From a virus: a stretch of 38,909 bases of DNA. A program made the position numbers and the translations under genes. This document shows, piece after piece, positions 17,043-24,804 of this stretch. The stretch's first letter is position 1. The number at the start of each line of letters is the position of its first letter. Location: positions 1 through 38,909 of the IMG/VR virus record IMGVR_UViG_3300037086_000144. One strand, written 5' to 3'. Below the pieces are notes generated by a model. The model worked only from the letters and a program-made list of their open reading frames with translations, had not been told where the DNA came from and ran no database searches.

Positions 17043-20000
17043 GTGAAAAAACTACTGTTCGGTTTGCTCCTCTGTGTGGCCGCGAGGCTCGCAGCGGTCT
17101 CCGTCAACGACGTCAAAGTCTCTCAGGCGACTACTACTGTACCGACCTACACGGACCGGTTCATCACGCCGGCGGCCGTAGGTGTCTGGGGATTCGATGC
17201 GAGCAATCACCCGGTCTTCTACGGCCTCGGGGCGAACGTCAGCATCATCAACGGCAAACTCGAGGTCTCCAGCACGATCGGGACGGCCTGGGGAAACATC
17301 AGCGGCAATATCGCGCTGCAGACCGACCTGCAGACGGCGCTGGGGCTGAAGGCGAACACCTCGAGTCTCGGCACCGCGGCATTCCAGCCGACCGGAGCAT
17401 TTGACCCCGCCGGCGCCGCGGCGGCAATCACCCTGGCCGGTCTCGGAGGCGTTCCCACCTCGAGGACAATCAACACCCATGCCCTCAACGCGAACCTCGT
17501 TCTGACCGCCGCGGATCTCTCCCTGGCGACGGTGGCGACCTCCGGAGCGTATGCTGACCTCACCGGCAAACCGTCCCTTTTCTCGGGCGCTTATGCCGAT
17601 CTGACAGGCAAACCTACTCTATTTTCGGGTGCCTACGCGGATCTGACAGGCAAACCGACCCTTGGGACGGCCGCAGCGCACGACATTGGCTACTTCGAGC
17701 TGGCGCTCGGAAACCCAAGCGTCACCGGCTACGTCCTCTCGAGCACAACGCTGGGCGTCCGCTCGTGGATTCCGATGACCGTTGGCGGCACGGTGACCAG
17801 CGTAGGACTTTCGCTGCCTACAGGGTTCACTGTAACCGTCTCGCCGATCACAACCTCGGGTACGCTCACGGCTACCTTTGGCGTGACTGGTATCCTCAAG
17901 GGTGCCGCTGGCGCTTTTGTCGCAGCCAGCGCGGGGACGGACTATGTTGTCCCCCACACGACCCTTGCCGGCTATGGCATCACGGATGCGGTGCCGAACA
18001 CGAGGACTGTCGCCGGTTATCCGTTGTCGAGTGACGTTGGCCTTACCTATACAGACGTCGGCGCGGCGCCAGCGGCCGGCAACAGCAGCATCGTCAACCT
18101 GGGAGTCATCGTCTCGGGCGTCTGGCACGGCACGTCGATTGATACGGCCTACACGGATGCGAAGGTCACCAGTGTTGCAACACGCACCGGTGCGGTGAGT
18201 CTGACCGCGGCGGACATCGGCGCAGGAACCTTTCCGTCTGGCGGCTACACGATGCAGGGCAATCTACTCTTCTCGGCTGATGCGACCTATAACATCGGCG
18301 CGGCTAGCGCGACTCGACCAAATATCGTTTACGCGGCCACGAGTTTCATCGTGGGAGGAACGGTCAACAATGCCCATCTGATTATCGACGGTGCCGCGGG
18401 TTCAACCCGACATCTCATCTATCGGACAGCGGGCGTGAATCGCTGGCATCTCCACGCGACCAATGCCGCGGAATCCGGCGGTGATGCCGGGTCAAACTTG
18501 GAGATGGAAGCCTATACGGACGCTGGCGTCCTCATCGATAATCCCCTGAAGATCGATCGCGTTGCTGGCGGGACGATTACTTTTTCTTCAGCCCGTCCAA
18601 TCTCATTTGGGACTGTGTCTGCTGGAACTTGGCACGGCACGGCGATCACTGACACCTACATTGCCAGCGCAACGACTTGGAACGGTAAAGCTACCGCTGG
18701 CGCGGTCGGCAGCTCGGGGCTGACGATGAACACCGCGAGGCTGCTCGGCCGCAGCACGGCTGCGGTCGGTGCGATCGAGGAGATCACGCTCGGTACCAAC
18801 TTAACCTTCAGCGGAACGACTCTCAACGCAGCCGGCGGTTCTACGTCCTTCGCCAACCCATCCGCGAACGTCTCTAATACCGTCGTAAACGGGTCTGCCT
18901 CGACGGCCATGCGGTCAGATGCGGCACCAGCGATTTCGACGTCCGCGGCTTTGCAGTTCGCGACCCTGGGCTTAGGGACCGCCATCACCGGAACGCACGT
19001 CATGGACATTCAAGCCGTGAACAAAGTCGCGGCGGGCTTTGGTGACCTAGTTGGGTCGGGGGCGCTGTTCTACTTCAACGTCCCGACCGGCTTCGTCGAC
19101 CTGTTTTCGCGGAATAATCATCCGATCAAGGTTTCGGGTTTCAGCGGTTCGGAAGTCGAATGGGCCCGGTTCACCGCGGCCGGCAATCTTCTGATCGGCG
19201 GGACCGCGGAAACCGGCCTGACCGGCGCCGGCGGAATGTTCCTTTACGGGACGACGGACGCGACGTCGGGGGCCGCGGGGACGCTGATCTGTTCGGGCGG
19301 GATCTATGTTTCGAAGAAAATCTGGACGTCTTCATCGATTAACACCGCGCTGACGACGGATGCGACGACGACGGCGACCGGATCGATCATCACGGCCGGC
19401 GGGATGGGCGTCGCGAAGACGATCTGGGCAAACGCGATTCATCTTCCCTCTTCGGGTTTCGCGATGCGGGACACGTCCGCGGCTTACGATCTAACGATCG
19501 CTTCGACATCATCGACCGCCTTCACGGCCGGCCGGACGCTGACCCTGGACATGGTCAACGCGGACCGCACGCTGAAGATCCAGGGAAACCCGACCCTGGA
19601 CGACTGGTTCAATCAGAGCGTCAAGACGACAGCCACGCCGCAGTTTGCGCGGATCGGACTTGGGGCTGCAGCGGACGCCACGATCCTAGCGACCATCGCC
19701 GGTAAGTCCCAGATTGTCTACTCCGGTACGACGATTGCAACTAACCCAGCCGAAGGCGGACAGTCGATGCTGACGATTAGTAGTAACCCAACCGGCTCCG
19801 ATGGCTCACAATCGGCGCTTCTCTTGCAGCGTAACACTTCCTCTACGAATGTTCTAGTATCTGGGGCGATCCTTCAAGCGAACTCAACGGGAACCGCAGC
19901 GGCAGGCTTCGGCACTCGCTTTCGTTTTGATATTAAAGGCTCAGATGGCACGATTCGCACAATGGGAGGCGTGGGAGTGATCCTAGAGAATACGACTGAT

Positions 20001-20249
20001 ACGGGAAGCCTAGTGTTTCAGTCGACTAATGCGGGAACTCCAGCAATCGCGCTTCAACTTTATGGCGACCTTCACGCTGTTTTCTCCAGTTCCATCACGA
20101 CCGGCGCGCCGACCGGCGGTACGGCGGCGGCGTGGAAGCTCGGCTCTGTCGTCAGCGGCATCGCGGCCACGATGGTCACGACCAATTATGTTCAGGTCGA
20201 TATTGGTGGGGTACTCGTTAAACTTGCCACCGTTACGTCTGTGCCCTAG
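17043..20249 (+). CDS. Large tail fibre protein with signal-peptide-like N terminus
   Basis: 1068 residues from GTG 17043. The first 20 residues look like a secretion signal: two Lys, a Leu-rich core, then an Ala-rich region (KKLLFGLLLCVAARLAAVS). An N-terminal beta region is followed by three tandem 14-residue units built on FSGAYADLTGKP (about residues 168-209), a well-known tail-fibre shaft motif. There are also shorter fibre-like elements (TLAGYGITDA, TRTGAVSLTAADIGAG). The rest is Thr/Ser/Ala/Gly-rich and beta-rich. No C-terminal autoprotease or chaperone domain is recognisable. The product should bind the host surface. A classical signal peptide is unusual because fibres are normally assembled in the cytoplasm. 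A frame opening at 16989 exists but overlaps the previous gene. Confidence 0.82.
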   Translation: MKKLLFGLLLCVAARLAAVSVNDVKVSQATTTVPTYTDRFITPAAVGVWGFDASNHPVFYGLGANVSIINGKLEVSSTIGTAWGNISGNIALQTDLQTALGLKANTSSLGTAAFQPTGAFDPAGAAAAITLAGLGGVPTSRTINTHALNANLVLTAADLSLATVATSGAYADLTGKPSLFSGAYADLTGKPTLFSGAYADLTGKPTLGTAAAHDIGYFELALGNPSVTGYVLSSTTLGVRSWIPMTVGGTVTSVGLSLPTGFTVTVSPITTSGTLTATFGVTGILKGAAGAFVAASAGTDYVVPHTTLAGYGITDAVPNTRTVAGYPLSSDVGLTYTDVGAAPAAGNSSIVNLGVIVSGVWHGTSIDTAYTDAKVTSVATRTGAVSLTAADIGAGTFPSGGYTMQGNLLFSADATYNIGAASATRPNIVYAATSFIVGGTVNNAHLIIDGAAGSTRHLIYRTAGVNRWHLHATNAAESGGDAGSNLEMEAYTDAGVLIDNPLKIDRVAGGTITFSSARPISFGTVSAGTWHGTAITDTYIASATTWNGKATAGAVGSSGLTMNTARLLGRSTAAVGAIEEITLGTNLTFSGTTLNAAGGSTSFANPSANVSNTVVNGSASTAMRSDAAPAISTSAALQFATLGLGTAITGTHVMDIQAVNKVAAGFGDLVGSGALFYFNVPTGFVDLFSRNNHPIKVSGFSGSEVEWARFTAAGNLLIGGTAETGLTGAGGMFLYGTTDATSGAAGTLICSGGIYVSKKIWTSSSINTALTTDATTTATGSIITAGGMGVAKTIWANAIHLPSSGFAMRDTSAAYDLTIASTSSTAFTAGRTLTLDMVNADRTLKIQGNPTLDDWFNQSVKTTATPQFARIGLGAAADATILATIAGKSQIVYSGTTIATNPAEGGQSMLTISSNPTGSDGSQSALLLQRNTSSTNVLVSGAILQANSTGTAAAGFGTRFRFDIKGSDGTIRTMGGVGVILENTTDTGSLVFQSTNAGTPAIALQLYGDLHAVFSSSITTGAPTGGTAAAWKLGSVVSGIAATMVTTNYVQVDIGGVLVKLATVTSVP
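17544..17669 (+). repeat. Three tandem 42-bp repeats in tail fibre gene
   Basis: Units start at 17544, 17586 and 17628. Each encodes a 14-residue AYADLTGKP-type unit, with third-position differences between copies. Such in-frame repeats can change copy number and so fibre length. Confidence 0.8.
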
Positions 20250-20257
20250 TATGCGCC

Positions 20258-20983
20258 ATGAACAGAAGATTTAAGATCATCTGCGCAAATTGTGGATTAC
20301 CAGTCGTGAGAAGTAACCCGGTGCAGACTTGTTCATTCGAGTGTCGCTCCGCGCTGCAACTGAAGAAACTTATACGACAGAATCCCGTTGCACAATGCCC
20401 GGTCTGTGGAGAAGACAGGCATCTTATCTATCGCGCAAAATTACATAGAGTCTGTAGCAAGAAGTGTGCGGCGACCATTTACGGAAGATACCAGCACAAT
20501 CTGAAGCTGACGCTTCCCCCTCGGAGTAAGGATTATCCGTGTAAGTTGTGCGGCACTCCATTCTCACAGAAACGCCCGAATGAATACTTCTGTTCCTCCA
20601 AGTGTTTCGACGGATGGCGTTATCTCCATAAGAAAAAAGATCAAATTGCCAAAAGGCGTGAAGCTCGCTATCAAGCAATGAGCCCGTGCGCCCTTTGTGG
20701 GGTGGATTATCAAACAATCTTAACAGCTAAATGTCTCGGCTCGCGAATGCACCAGCAAAAATTTGTCAAAGATCACATTCTTCCTCGGTCGCACGATGGA
20801 GACGATTCCCCCGATAACTTGAGAAATCTTTGTTGGTTCTGCAATACAGCACGTCGAGATATCTCTTCTGATTATGATAAGGCGATTGCGGCAGCAGGAA
20901 AGGCATTTTGGGATGAGATACGCAAACTGGCTACAGGCACGTCGGTTCCAGTAATCCCGTCAGACGGTATCGCTATTTGTTGA
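20258..20983 (+). CDS. HNH homing endonuclease with three zinc fingers
   Basis: 241 residues. Three Cys4 fingers are readable: C9/C12/C25/C29, C47/C50/C66/C70 and C95/C98/C112/C116. A basic helix (about 120-140) links them to a C-terminal HNH domain with CALC at 144-147, KDHILPRSHDG at 171-181, the N187/N190 region and CWFC at 192-195. The treble-clef HNH with its DH pair should be catalytically intact. It begins 8 bp after the tail-fibre stop and is markedly AT-richer than its neighbours, typical of a freestanding homing gene inserted next to its target allele. Confidence 0.9.
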   Translation: MNRRFKIICANCGLPVVRSNPVQTCSFECRSALQLKKLIRQNPVAQCPVCGEDRHLIYRAKLHRVCSKKCAATIYGRYQHNLKLTLPPRSKDYPCKLCGTPFSQKRPNEYFCSSKCFDGWRYLHKKKDQIAKRREARYQAMSPCALCGVDYQTILTAKCLGSRMHQQKFVKDHILPRSHDGDDSPDNLRNLCWFCNTARRDISSDYDKAIAAAGKAFWDEIRKLATGTSVPVIPSDGIAIC

Positions 20984-21017
20984 CGCCGATCAAGCGAAGG
21001 ACCTAGCTGAAGATCCC

Positions 21018-21443
21018 ATGAAATCGAAACTCCTCCTGCTCTTCCTCCTGGCGCCGGCGCTGGCATTCGCCGATGCCAAGCTCACCAACGTTCAAGCGAA
21101 CGAGCTTTTGACGGTCCTCAGCCAGGTCGGCCCAGGCTTGACTGCCCAGAACACCACGCGGATCGCCCGCGATATCAACGCGCTTCGCCCGATCGTGGAG
21201 GCCTGGGCCAAGGGTGACCAGGCGGCGCGGGAGCGGCTCAAGATCACCGCCGGCATGAAGAATGACGCACCCGAGGCTCTCGCTTATCTCGCGGAAGCGA
21301 AGAAAAACGGCGAGGACAGTTCGCCGATCACCCTGCAGCCGGTTATAGTCTCCGACGAGGAGATCACCTCAGCCAAGATCACTCCTGCCACTCTCGCAGT
21401 CTTCCTGCTCTACCTCAGCGAACCAGCGAAGAAAAACCCGTGA
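21018..21443 (+). CDS. Secreted helical protein, unknown function
   Basis: 141 residues with a clear signal peptide (residues 1-19: KSK, then LLLLFLLAPALAFA with an AFA cleavage motif). The mature part is helical (about 25-100). A short hydrophobic segment near the C terminus (PATLAVFLLYLSE, about 122-134) could associate with membrane. Its stop overlaps the GTG start of the HNH gene (GTGA). It may act in the periplasm during lysis or in envelope modification; no family recognised. Confidence 0.75.
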   Translation: MKSKLLLLFLLAPALAFADAKLTNVQANELLTVLSQVGPGLTAQNTTRIARDINALRPIVEAWAKGDQAARERLKITAGMKNDAPEALAYLAEAKKNGEDSSPITLQPVIVSDEEITSAKITPATLAVFLLYLSEPAKKNP

Positions 21444-22021
21444 GTACAAAGGAACAAAATCGGGAATACGACCGGCGTTATCGTCGACGGCACGCTGCCG
21501 AGCTCCTAGCTCGCAGACAGCTATATCGTCGCGATCACGCAGAAGAATTAAGAGCGAAGCGGCGTGCCTACTATCTGGCGGATTTAGCGGATCCAGCACG
21601 GAGGAAGCTCATAATCGAACAACGGCGAGAAGGATTGGAGCGCTGGCGTCGTACCGAGAAAGGAAAGCGATATTTAAGCGCGTACCAGAAGATGAAGATG
21701 GCTGATCCTCAATATCAACTGGCGCAGAACGTTCGCGTTAGAATCGGAGATGCGCTCAGGATCAGTGGAGCGCCCAAAGCTGCGAGGACACAGAATCTGC
21801 TCGGATGCACGATCAAACAATTAAGGGATCACTTAGAACGCCTTTTCCTTTCCGGAATGGGTTGGCACAATCGCAAATTGTGGCATGTCGATCACGTTCG
21901 TCCCTGTGCATCTTTCGATCTAATGGACCCTGCGCAGCAGCGCTGCTGCTTTCACTATACCAATCTCCAGCCACTCTGGGCGGCTGACAACATCAGAAAA
22001 TCCGACAAGATAATCGCTTAA
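21440..22021 (+). CDS. HNH homing endonuclease
   Basis: 193 residues. The N-terminal half is very basic and helical with repeated R/K-RR and EL motifs, probably for DNA binding. The C-terminal nuclease domain (about 118-190) has LLGCTIKQLRDHLERLF, WHVDHVRPCASF and a closing NLQPLWAADNIRKSDK segment, the same HNH subtype as the gene at 5960-6793. The gene fits into its operon with no spare DNA: its GTG overlaps the preceding stop and its TAA is directly followed by the next ATG. It looks like a homing gene inserted between two small coupled genes. Confidence 0.88.
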   Translation: MSTKEQNREYDRRYRRRHAAELLARRQLYRRDHAEELRAKRRAYYLADLADPARRKLIIEQRREGLERWRRTEKGKRYLSAYQKMKMADPQYQLAQNVRVRIGDALRISGAPKAARTQNLLGCTIKQLRDHLERLFLSGMGWHNRKLWHVDHVRPCASFDLMDPAQQRCCFHYTNLQPLWAADNIRKSDKIIA

Positions 22022-22360
22022 ATGAACATCATCTTAAGTCTAGCGGTCCATTATCTTTATGGCTTGTTTGCTCAATCATGGCAGGGAGGAATCACCGCCA
22101 TTTCTGTTATCGTTAAAGAATTCGCTGAGGGAAAGCTGGCCTCGCAGGGGATTTGGGTCACGGTCTGGCATGCCTTTATTTCGGGCGTTGCCGTGAATGC
22201 TTTCTTGTATCTTTATGCCCATCCCCTTCCGGCCGCGCTCCCACCTGGGATTGCTGATACGCCGATGGCCCGGCTGCGGCAGGCGACTAATCCCGCCGCT
22301 GTTCTTGTTCCGTCTCAACCCGCGAAACCGATCACTCCAACTGTCCCAACCGCACAATGA
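22022..22360 (+). CDS. Small membrane protein, possible holin
   Basis: 112 residues. An N-terminal amphipathic/hydrophobic stretch (about 3-20) and one convincing membrane helix (about 48-67, WHAFISGVAVNAFLYLY) are followed by a Pro/Ala/Thr-rich tail. The start directly abuts the HNH stop and its own stop overlaps the next start (ATGA). Size and membrane layout would fit a holin or holin-like protein in a lysis cluster, but no family signature is seen. Confidence 0.6.
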   Translation: MNIILSLAVHYLYGLFAQSWQGGITAISVIVKEFAEGKLASQGIWVTVWHAFISGVAVNAFLYLYAHPLPAALPPGIADTPMARLRQATNPAAVLVPSQPAKPITPTVPTAQ

Positions 22361-22752
22361 AAAACCTACTCCGGATCCTCACCCTCTTCGCCCTCCTCTG
22401 CATGGTGGTGGGCGTTCCGTCTGCTTGCGCCTCCACCGGCACGGCCGCCGTCGGCAAATCCGTCGCCGCCTATATCGTTTCAGTGGATGGCACTCAGCCA
22501 ATGACCTTTCAGTGGAACAAGGATGGTGTACCTATCCAAGGGGCAACAGGAATCGCCATCCCCGCTTGGGTTCCAGCCGGGCCAACTATTCCGAATTCTG
22601 CTTTCGTGATTGCGGCGGTGGCTCCGGCTGATGCCGGGACCTATACCTGTACGGTCACTAACGCGGCCGGCTCGACGACTTCTGACCCGGCTGTTCTGAC
22701 TGTTCTGGTCGCTCCGAGCGGTGCGGTTACGGGCATCTGGTCGAAGCCCTAA
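22357..22752 (+). CDS. Secreted Ig-like domain protein
   Basis: 131 residues. A signal peptide (1-25, MKNLLRILTLFALLCMVVGV, then PSACAS) precedes one Ig-like domain. The domain shows the strand pattern with Trp in strand C (MTFQWNKDGVPIQGATG) and the DAGTYTCTVTN motif of strand F, then a final strand. This is the form abundant in exported proteins of Verrucomicrobiota, which supports the host inference. Ig-like domains on phage proteins usually decorate virions and aid surface binding; a separately exported one would instead sit in the periplasm or outside the cell. Coupled to the membrane protein before it by ATGA. Confidence 0.78.
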   Translation: MKNLLRILTLFALLCMVVGVPSACASTGTAAVGKSVAAYIVSVDGTQPMTFQWNKDGVPIQGATGIAIPAWVPAGPTIPNSAFVIAAVAPADAGTYTCTVTNAAGSTTSDPAVLTVLVAPSGAVTGIWSKP

Positions 22753-22757
22753 ACCAC

Positions 22758-23372
22758 ATGAAGCGCCTGCTCTTGCTCCCTTTGCTCTTCCTGGCGGGCT
22801 GCGTGGTCACGCTGCAGACCACGCCAGACGTCAACTATTGGTCCTATAGTGGCGCGGCCGATGGTTCGCTGGTCCTCACCAACCCGGCGAATCCCGCCGG
22901 GCTGCTCCTGCGGTCGGGCCCGCTGCCGATCTATAATCTGCCCGAGCTCGTTATCGATCTTTCGAAGGTCGATTGCTCGGGCTGGAATGACATTCTGAAA
23001 TTCAGCCGCGTGGTGAACATGCAAATCGGGCATGTCGTCGTGAAGACCGATGGCCGGCAGAAGGAAAACGCAGCCGACTTTAACAATCTCTGCTCAAATA
23101 TCACGATTGATCGATTGGAACTTCAGGAAGGGCAAGAGTGTGCGCTTGTCGAAAAAGGTGGATGTACTGATATTCGCTTTGGGTCCCTTATGATTACGCC
23201 GGGAAATGGCAATTGTGACGTCGAACTCGGCGGGATCTCTACTGAGTCAATTCTTGCAACAACGCTCATCACCGCGACCGTGAATATGGCGAGCGGCAAG
23301 CCGGTCCGCCTCCGCCTCATCAACGTCGCTCAACCCCTCATCTTCTCCGGCAATGTCACCCAAACTTGGTAA
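22758..23372 (+). CDS. Lipoprotein, possible short beta-helix
   Basis: 204 residues with a lipoprotein signal (KRLLLLPLLFLAGC, lipobox LAGC with Cys15). The mature part has regularly spaced strands (INITI-type pattern such as CSNITIDRLELQEGQ, then TDIRFGSLMITPGNG and VELGGIS) that could form a small right-handed beta-helix. Cys residues are scattered along it. It begins 5 bp after the Ig-protein stop. A membrane-anchored envelope protein encoded by a phage may help exclude other phages or modify the surface; this is inference. Confidence 0.72.
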   Translation: MKRLLLLPLLFLAGCVVTLQTTPDVNYWSYSGAADGSLVLTNPANPAGLLLRSGPLPIYNLPELVIDLSKVDCSGWNDILKFSRVVNMQIGHVVVKTDGRQKENAADFNNLCSNITIDRLELQEGQECALVEKGGCTDIRFGSLMITPGNGNCDVELGGISTESILATTLITATVNMASGKPVRLRLINVAQPLIFSGNVTQTW

Positions 23373-23382
23373 ACATCTCCCC

Positions 23383-23838
23383 ATGAGAAATACAAAGATC
23401 ACCCTGCAACTGCTGTTCGTTACGGTTGCCCTTGGCCTGCTCGCGGCCTGTGGCACTACCTTGGCACCAGGAGGCGCCTATTCCGACGTCAACCTTGCTC
23501 AAACTGACCAAGCTATCCTTGACGCCAATGGTGCGATGGACGGCTTTGTCCAATGGGAAGCTGCCAATCACACGTTTCTGCTGAAGTATCAGGAAGTCGG
23601 CGCTCTGGCGGCTATTATCACCGCACAGAAAGGTGGTTGGGTGAAAGAAGCCTATGCTGCTCGAGATGCCTACGCTTCCGCCAGCCAGGCGTATAAAGCG
23701 GCTATAGCCGCCGGCAAAACCGCCGACCCTACAGGGCAGAATGCAGCGCATGATAAACTCATCGCGGCGCTCGCTGTTCTGACCGACGTCACCAAACAGG
23801 TCGTAGCCTATAGGGCTGCGCATCCTCCTACAGCCTGA
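23383..23838 (+). CDS. Lipoprotein, possible outer spanin or envelope protein
   Basis: 151 residues from ATG 23383; an earlier in-frame start at 23353 would overlap the previous gene and spoil the signal. The N terminus is a lipoprotein signal (RNTKITLQLLFVTVALGLLAAC, lipobox LAAC). The mature protein is helical and Ala-rich (about 60-140). A leader of CATCTCCCC precedes the start with no Shine-Dalgarno. A small outer-membrane lipoprotein in a phage lysis cluster could be the outer spanin, but it is longer than most and lacks the usual Pro-rich region. Confidence 0.68.
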   Translation: MRNTKITLQLLFVTVALGLLAACGTTLAPGGAYSDVNLAQTDQAILDANGAMDGFVQWEAANHTFLLKYQEVGALAAIITAQKGGWVKEAYAARDAYASASQAYKAAIAAGKTADPTGQNAAHDKLIAALAVLTDVTKQVVAYRAAHPPTA

Positions 23839-23886
23839 CCGAGCCGCCCCTTCGCGTTCGCAACCACAATCCTGTTAATTCACCCT

Positions 23887-24186
23887 ATGGATCCTTCTCC
23901 CACAACTCCTCCAGCGACGCCGGCCGCGGCCGTCTCGCAATTCACGGCAGATGATGCCGTCGCCATCCTTAACACGCTCGGCACCCTCGTTGCCACAGCC
24001 ATTCCCGGCGAAGCTGCGGCAGTGGCCGCTATCACTGGCGTTGTCCAGTTGATCGACAAGACGATCATTCCTGGCGTTCAGCATTTGCTGGCGCACGAGA
24101 TCAGTGTCGTGCAGCAAGCCGCGCTCCAGGTCCAGTCGGCTGCCCTTCGCGTGCTGGTCGGTGCCCCACCGGCAACAACCAACTGA
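23887..24186 (+). CDS. Small hydrophobic Ala-rich protein, possible holin
   Basis: 99 residues. A Pro/Thr-rich N terminus is followed by a long Ala/Val/Ile-rich helical region (about 22-75) that could contain one or two weak membrane or amphipathic helices, and a Pro/Thr-rich end. It is followed by a terminator. Its place between envelope lipoproteins and a membrane-anchored coiled coil suggests a lysis-related role, unproven. Confidence 0.55.
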   Translation: MDPSPTTPPATPAAAVSQFTADDAVAILNTLGTLVATAIPGEAAAVAAITGVVQLIDKTIIPGVQHLLAHEISVVQQAALQVQSAALRVLVGAPPATTN

Positions 24187-24210
24187 GGCACCCTGCCTTT
24201 TCGATACACT

Positions 24211-24243
24211 GAAGACTGGCTTTCGAGCCAGTCTTCTTTCTTT
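24211..24243 (+). terminator. Intrinsic terminator ending at next start codon
   Basis: Perfect 11-bp stem GAAGACTGGCT (24211-24221), TTCG tetraloop (24222-24225), AGCCAGTCTTC (24226-24236), then TTTCTTT (24237-24243). The next ATG is at 24244, directly after the T tract. Confidence 0.88.
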
Positions 24244-24804
24244 ATGCTCTCCACGATCCGATACCTTGCAGAACTCAAGATCGACATTCCCCCGCTGACC
24301 ATCGTGGAGATCGCGGAGCTCTTCGCCATCATCGGGACCGTGTTCACCGTCGGCACGAGTGCCTTCCTGCTCTTCCTGTCGAATCGGTTCATGAGCAAAC
24401 GGGCGTGGCATGCCATCCATGCTGAAATCCGGCAGGACGAGCAGAAGATCGAATCCACGCTCAAGAAAGAGGAGGCGGATCTTGCAACGCGGCTCGGCTC
24501 AGTCGAGCGGATCCAGGGTAGTCTCGTTCAGGACCGCGTGGCGCTGACGGAATTGACGGATAAAGTTGCCGTCATCTCGGAGCGCCAGCAAACGGTTCTA
24601 AAGACCTTGGCCGTCATCGATCAGCTCAATCTCGTGGTGAAAGAATCGACCAAGCGGCTCGAAGAACTACTCACGATCCACTTGGAGAAGATGGACTCTT
24701 TTGTCGTCGGCATTGATCGCCGTGTGACCGTGCTCGAGACGAAGGACAAGGTCCGGCACGGTCGAGGATCCAGGGCAGACCGCGACTCAGGCGGCGGGGG
24801 CTGA
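24244..24804 (+). CDS. Membrane-anchored coiled-coil protein, possible inner spanin/holin-associated
   Basis: 186 residues. One membrane helix (about 24-46, LFAIIGTVFTVGTSAFLLFL) is followed by a long charged helix with heptad-like spacing (about 55-165) and a Gly/Arg-rich tail. This single-anchor-plus-coiled-coil build fits an inner spanin or similar envelope protein in the lysis block. It begins immediately after the terminator and overlaps the convergent ATPase gene by 18 bp. Confidence 0.65.
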   Translation: MLSTIRYLAELKIDIPPLTIVEIAELFAIIGTVFTVGTSAFLLFLSNRFMSKRAWHAIHAEIRQDEQKIESTLKKEEADLATRLGSVERIQGSLVQDRVALTELTDKVAVISERQQTVLKTLAVIDQLNLVVKESTKRLEELLTIHLEKMDSFVVGIDRRVTVLETKDKVRHGRGSRADRDSGGGG

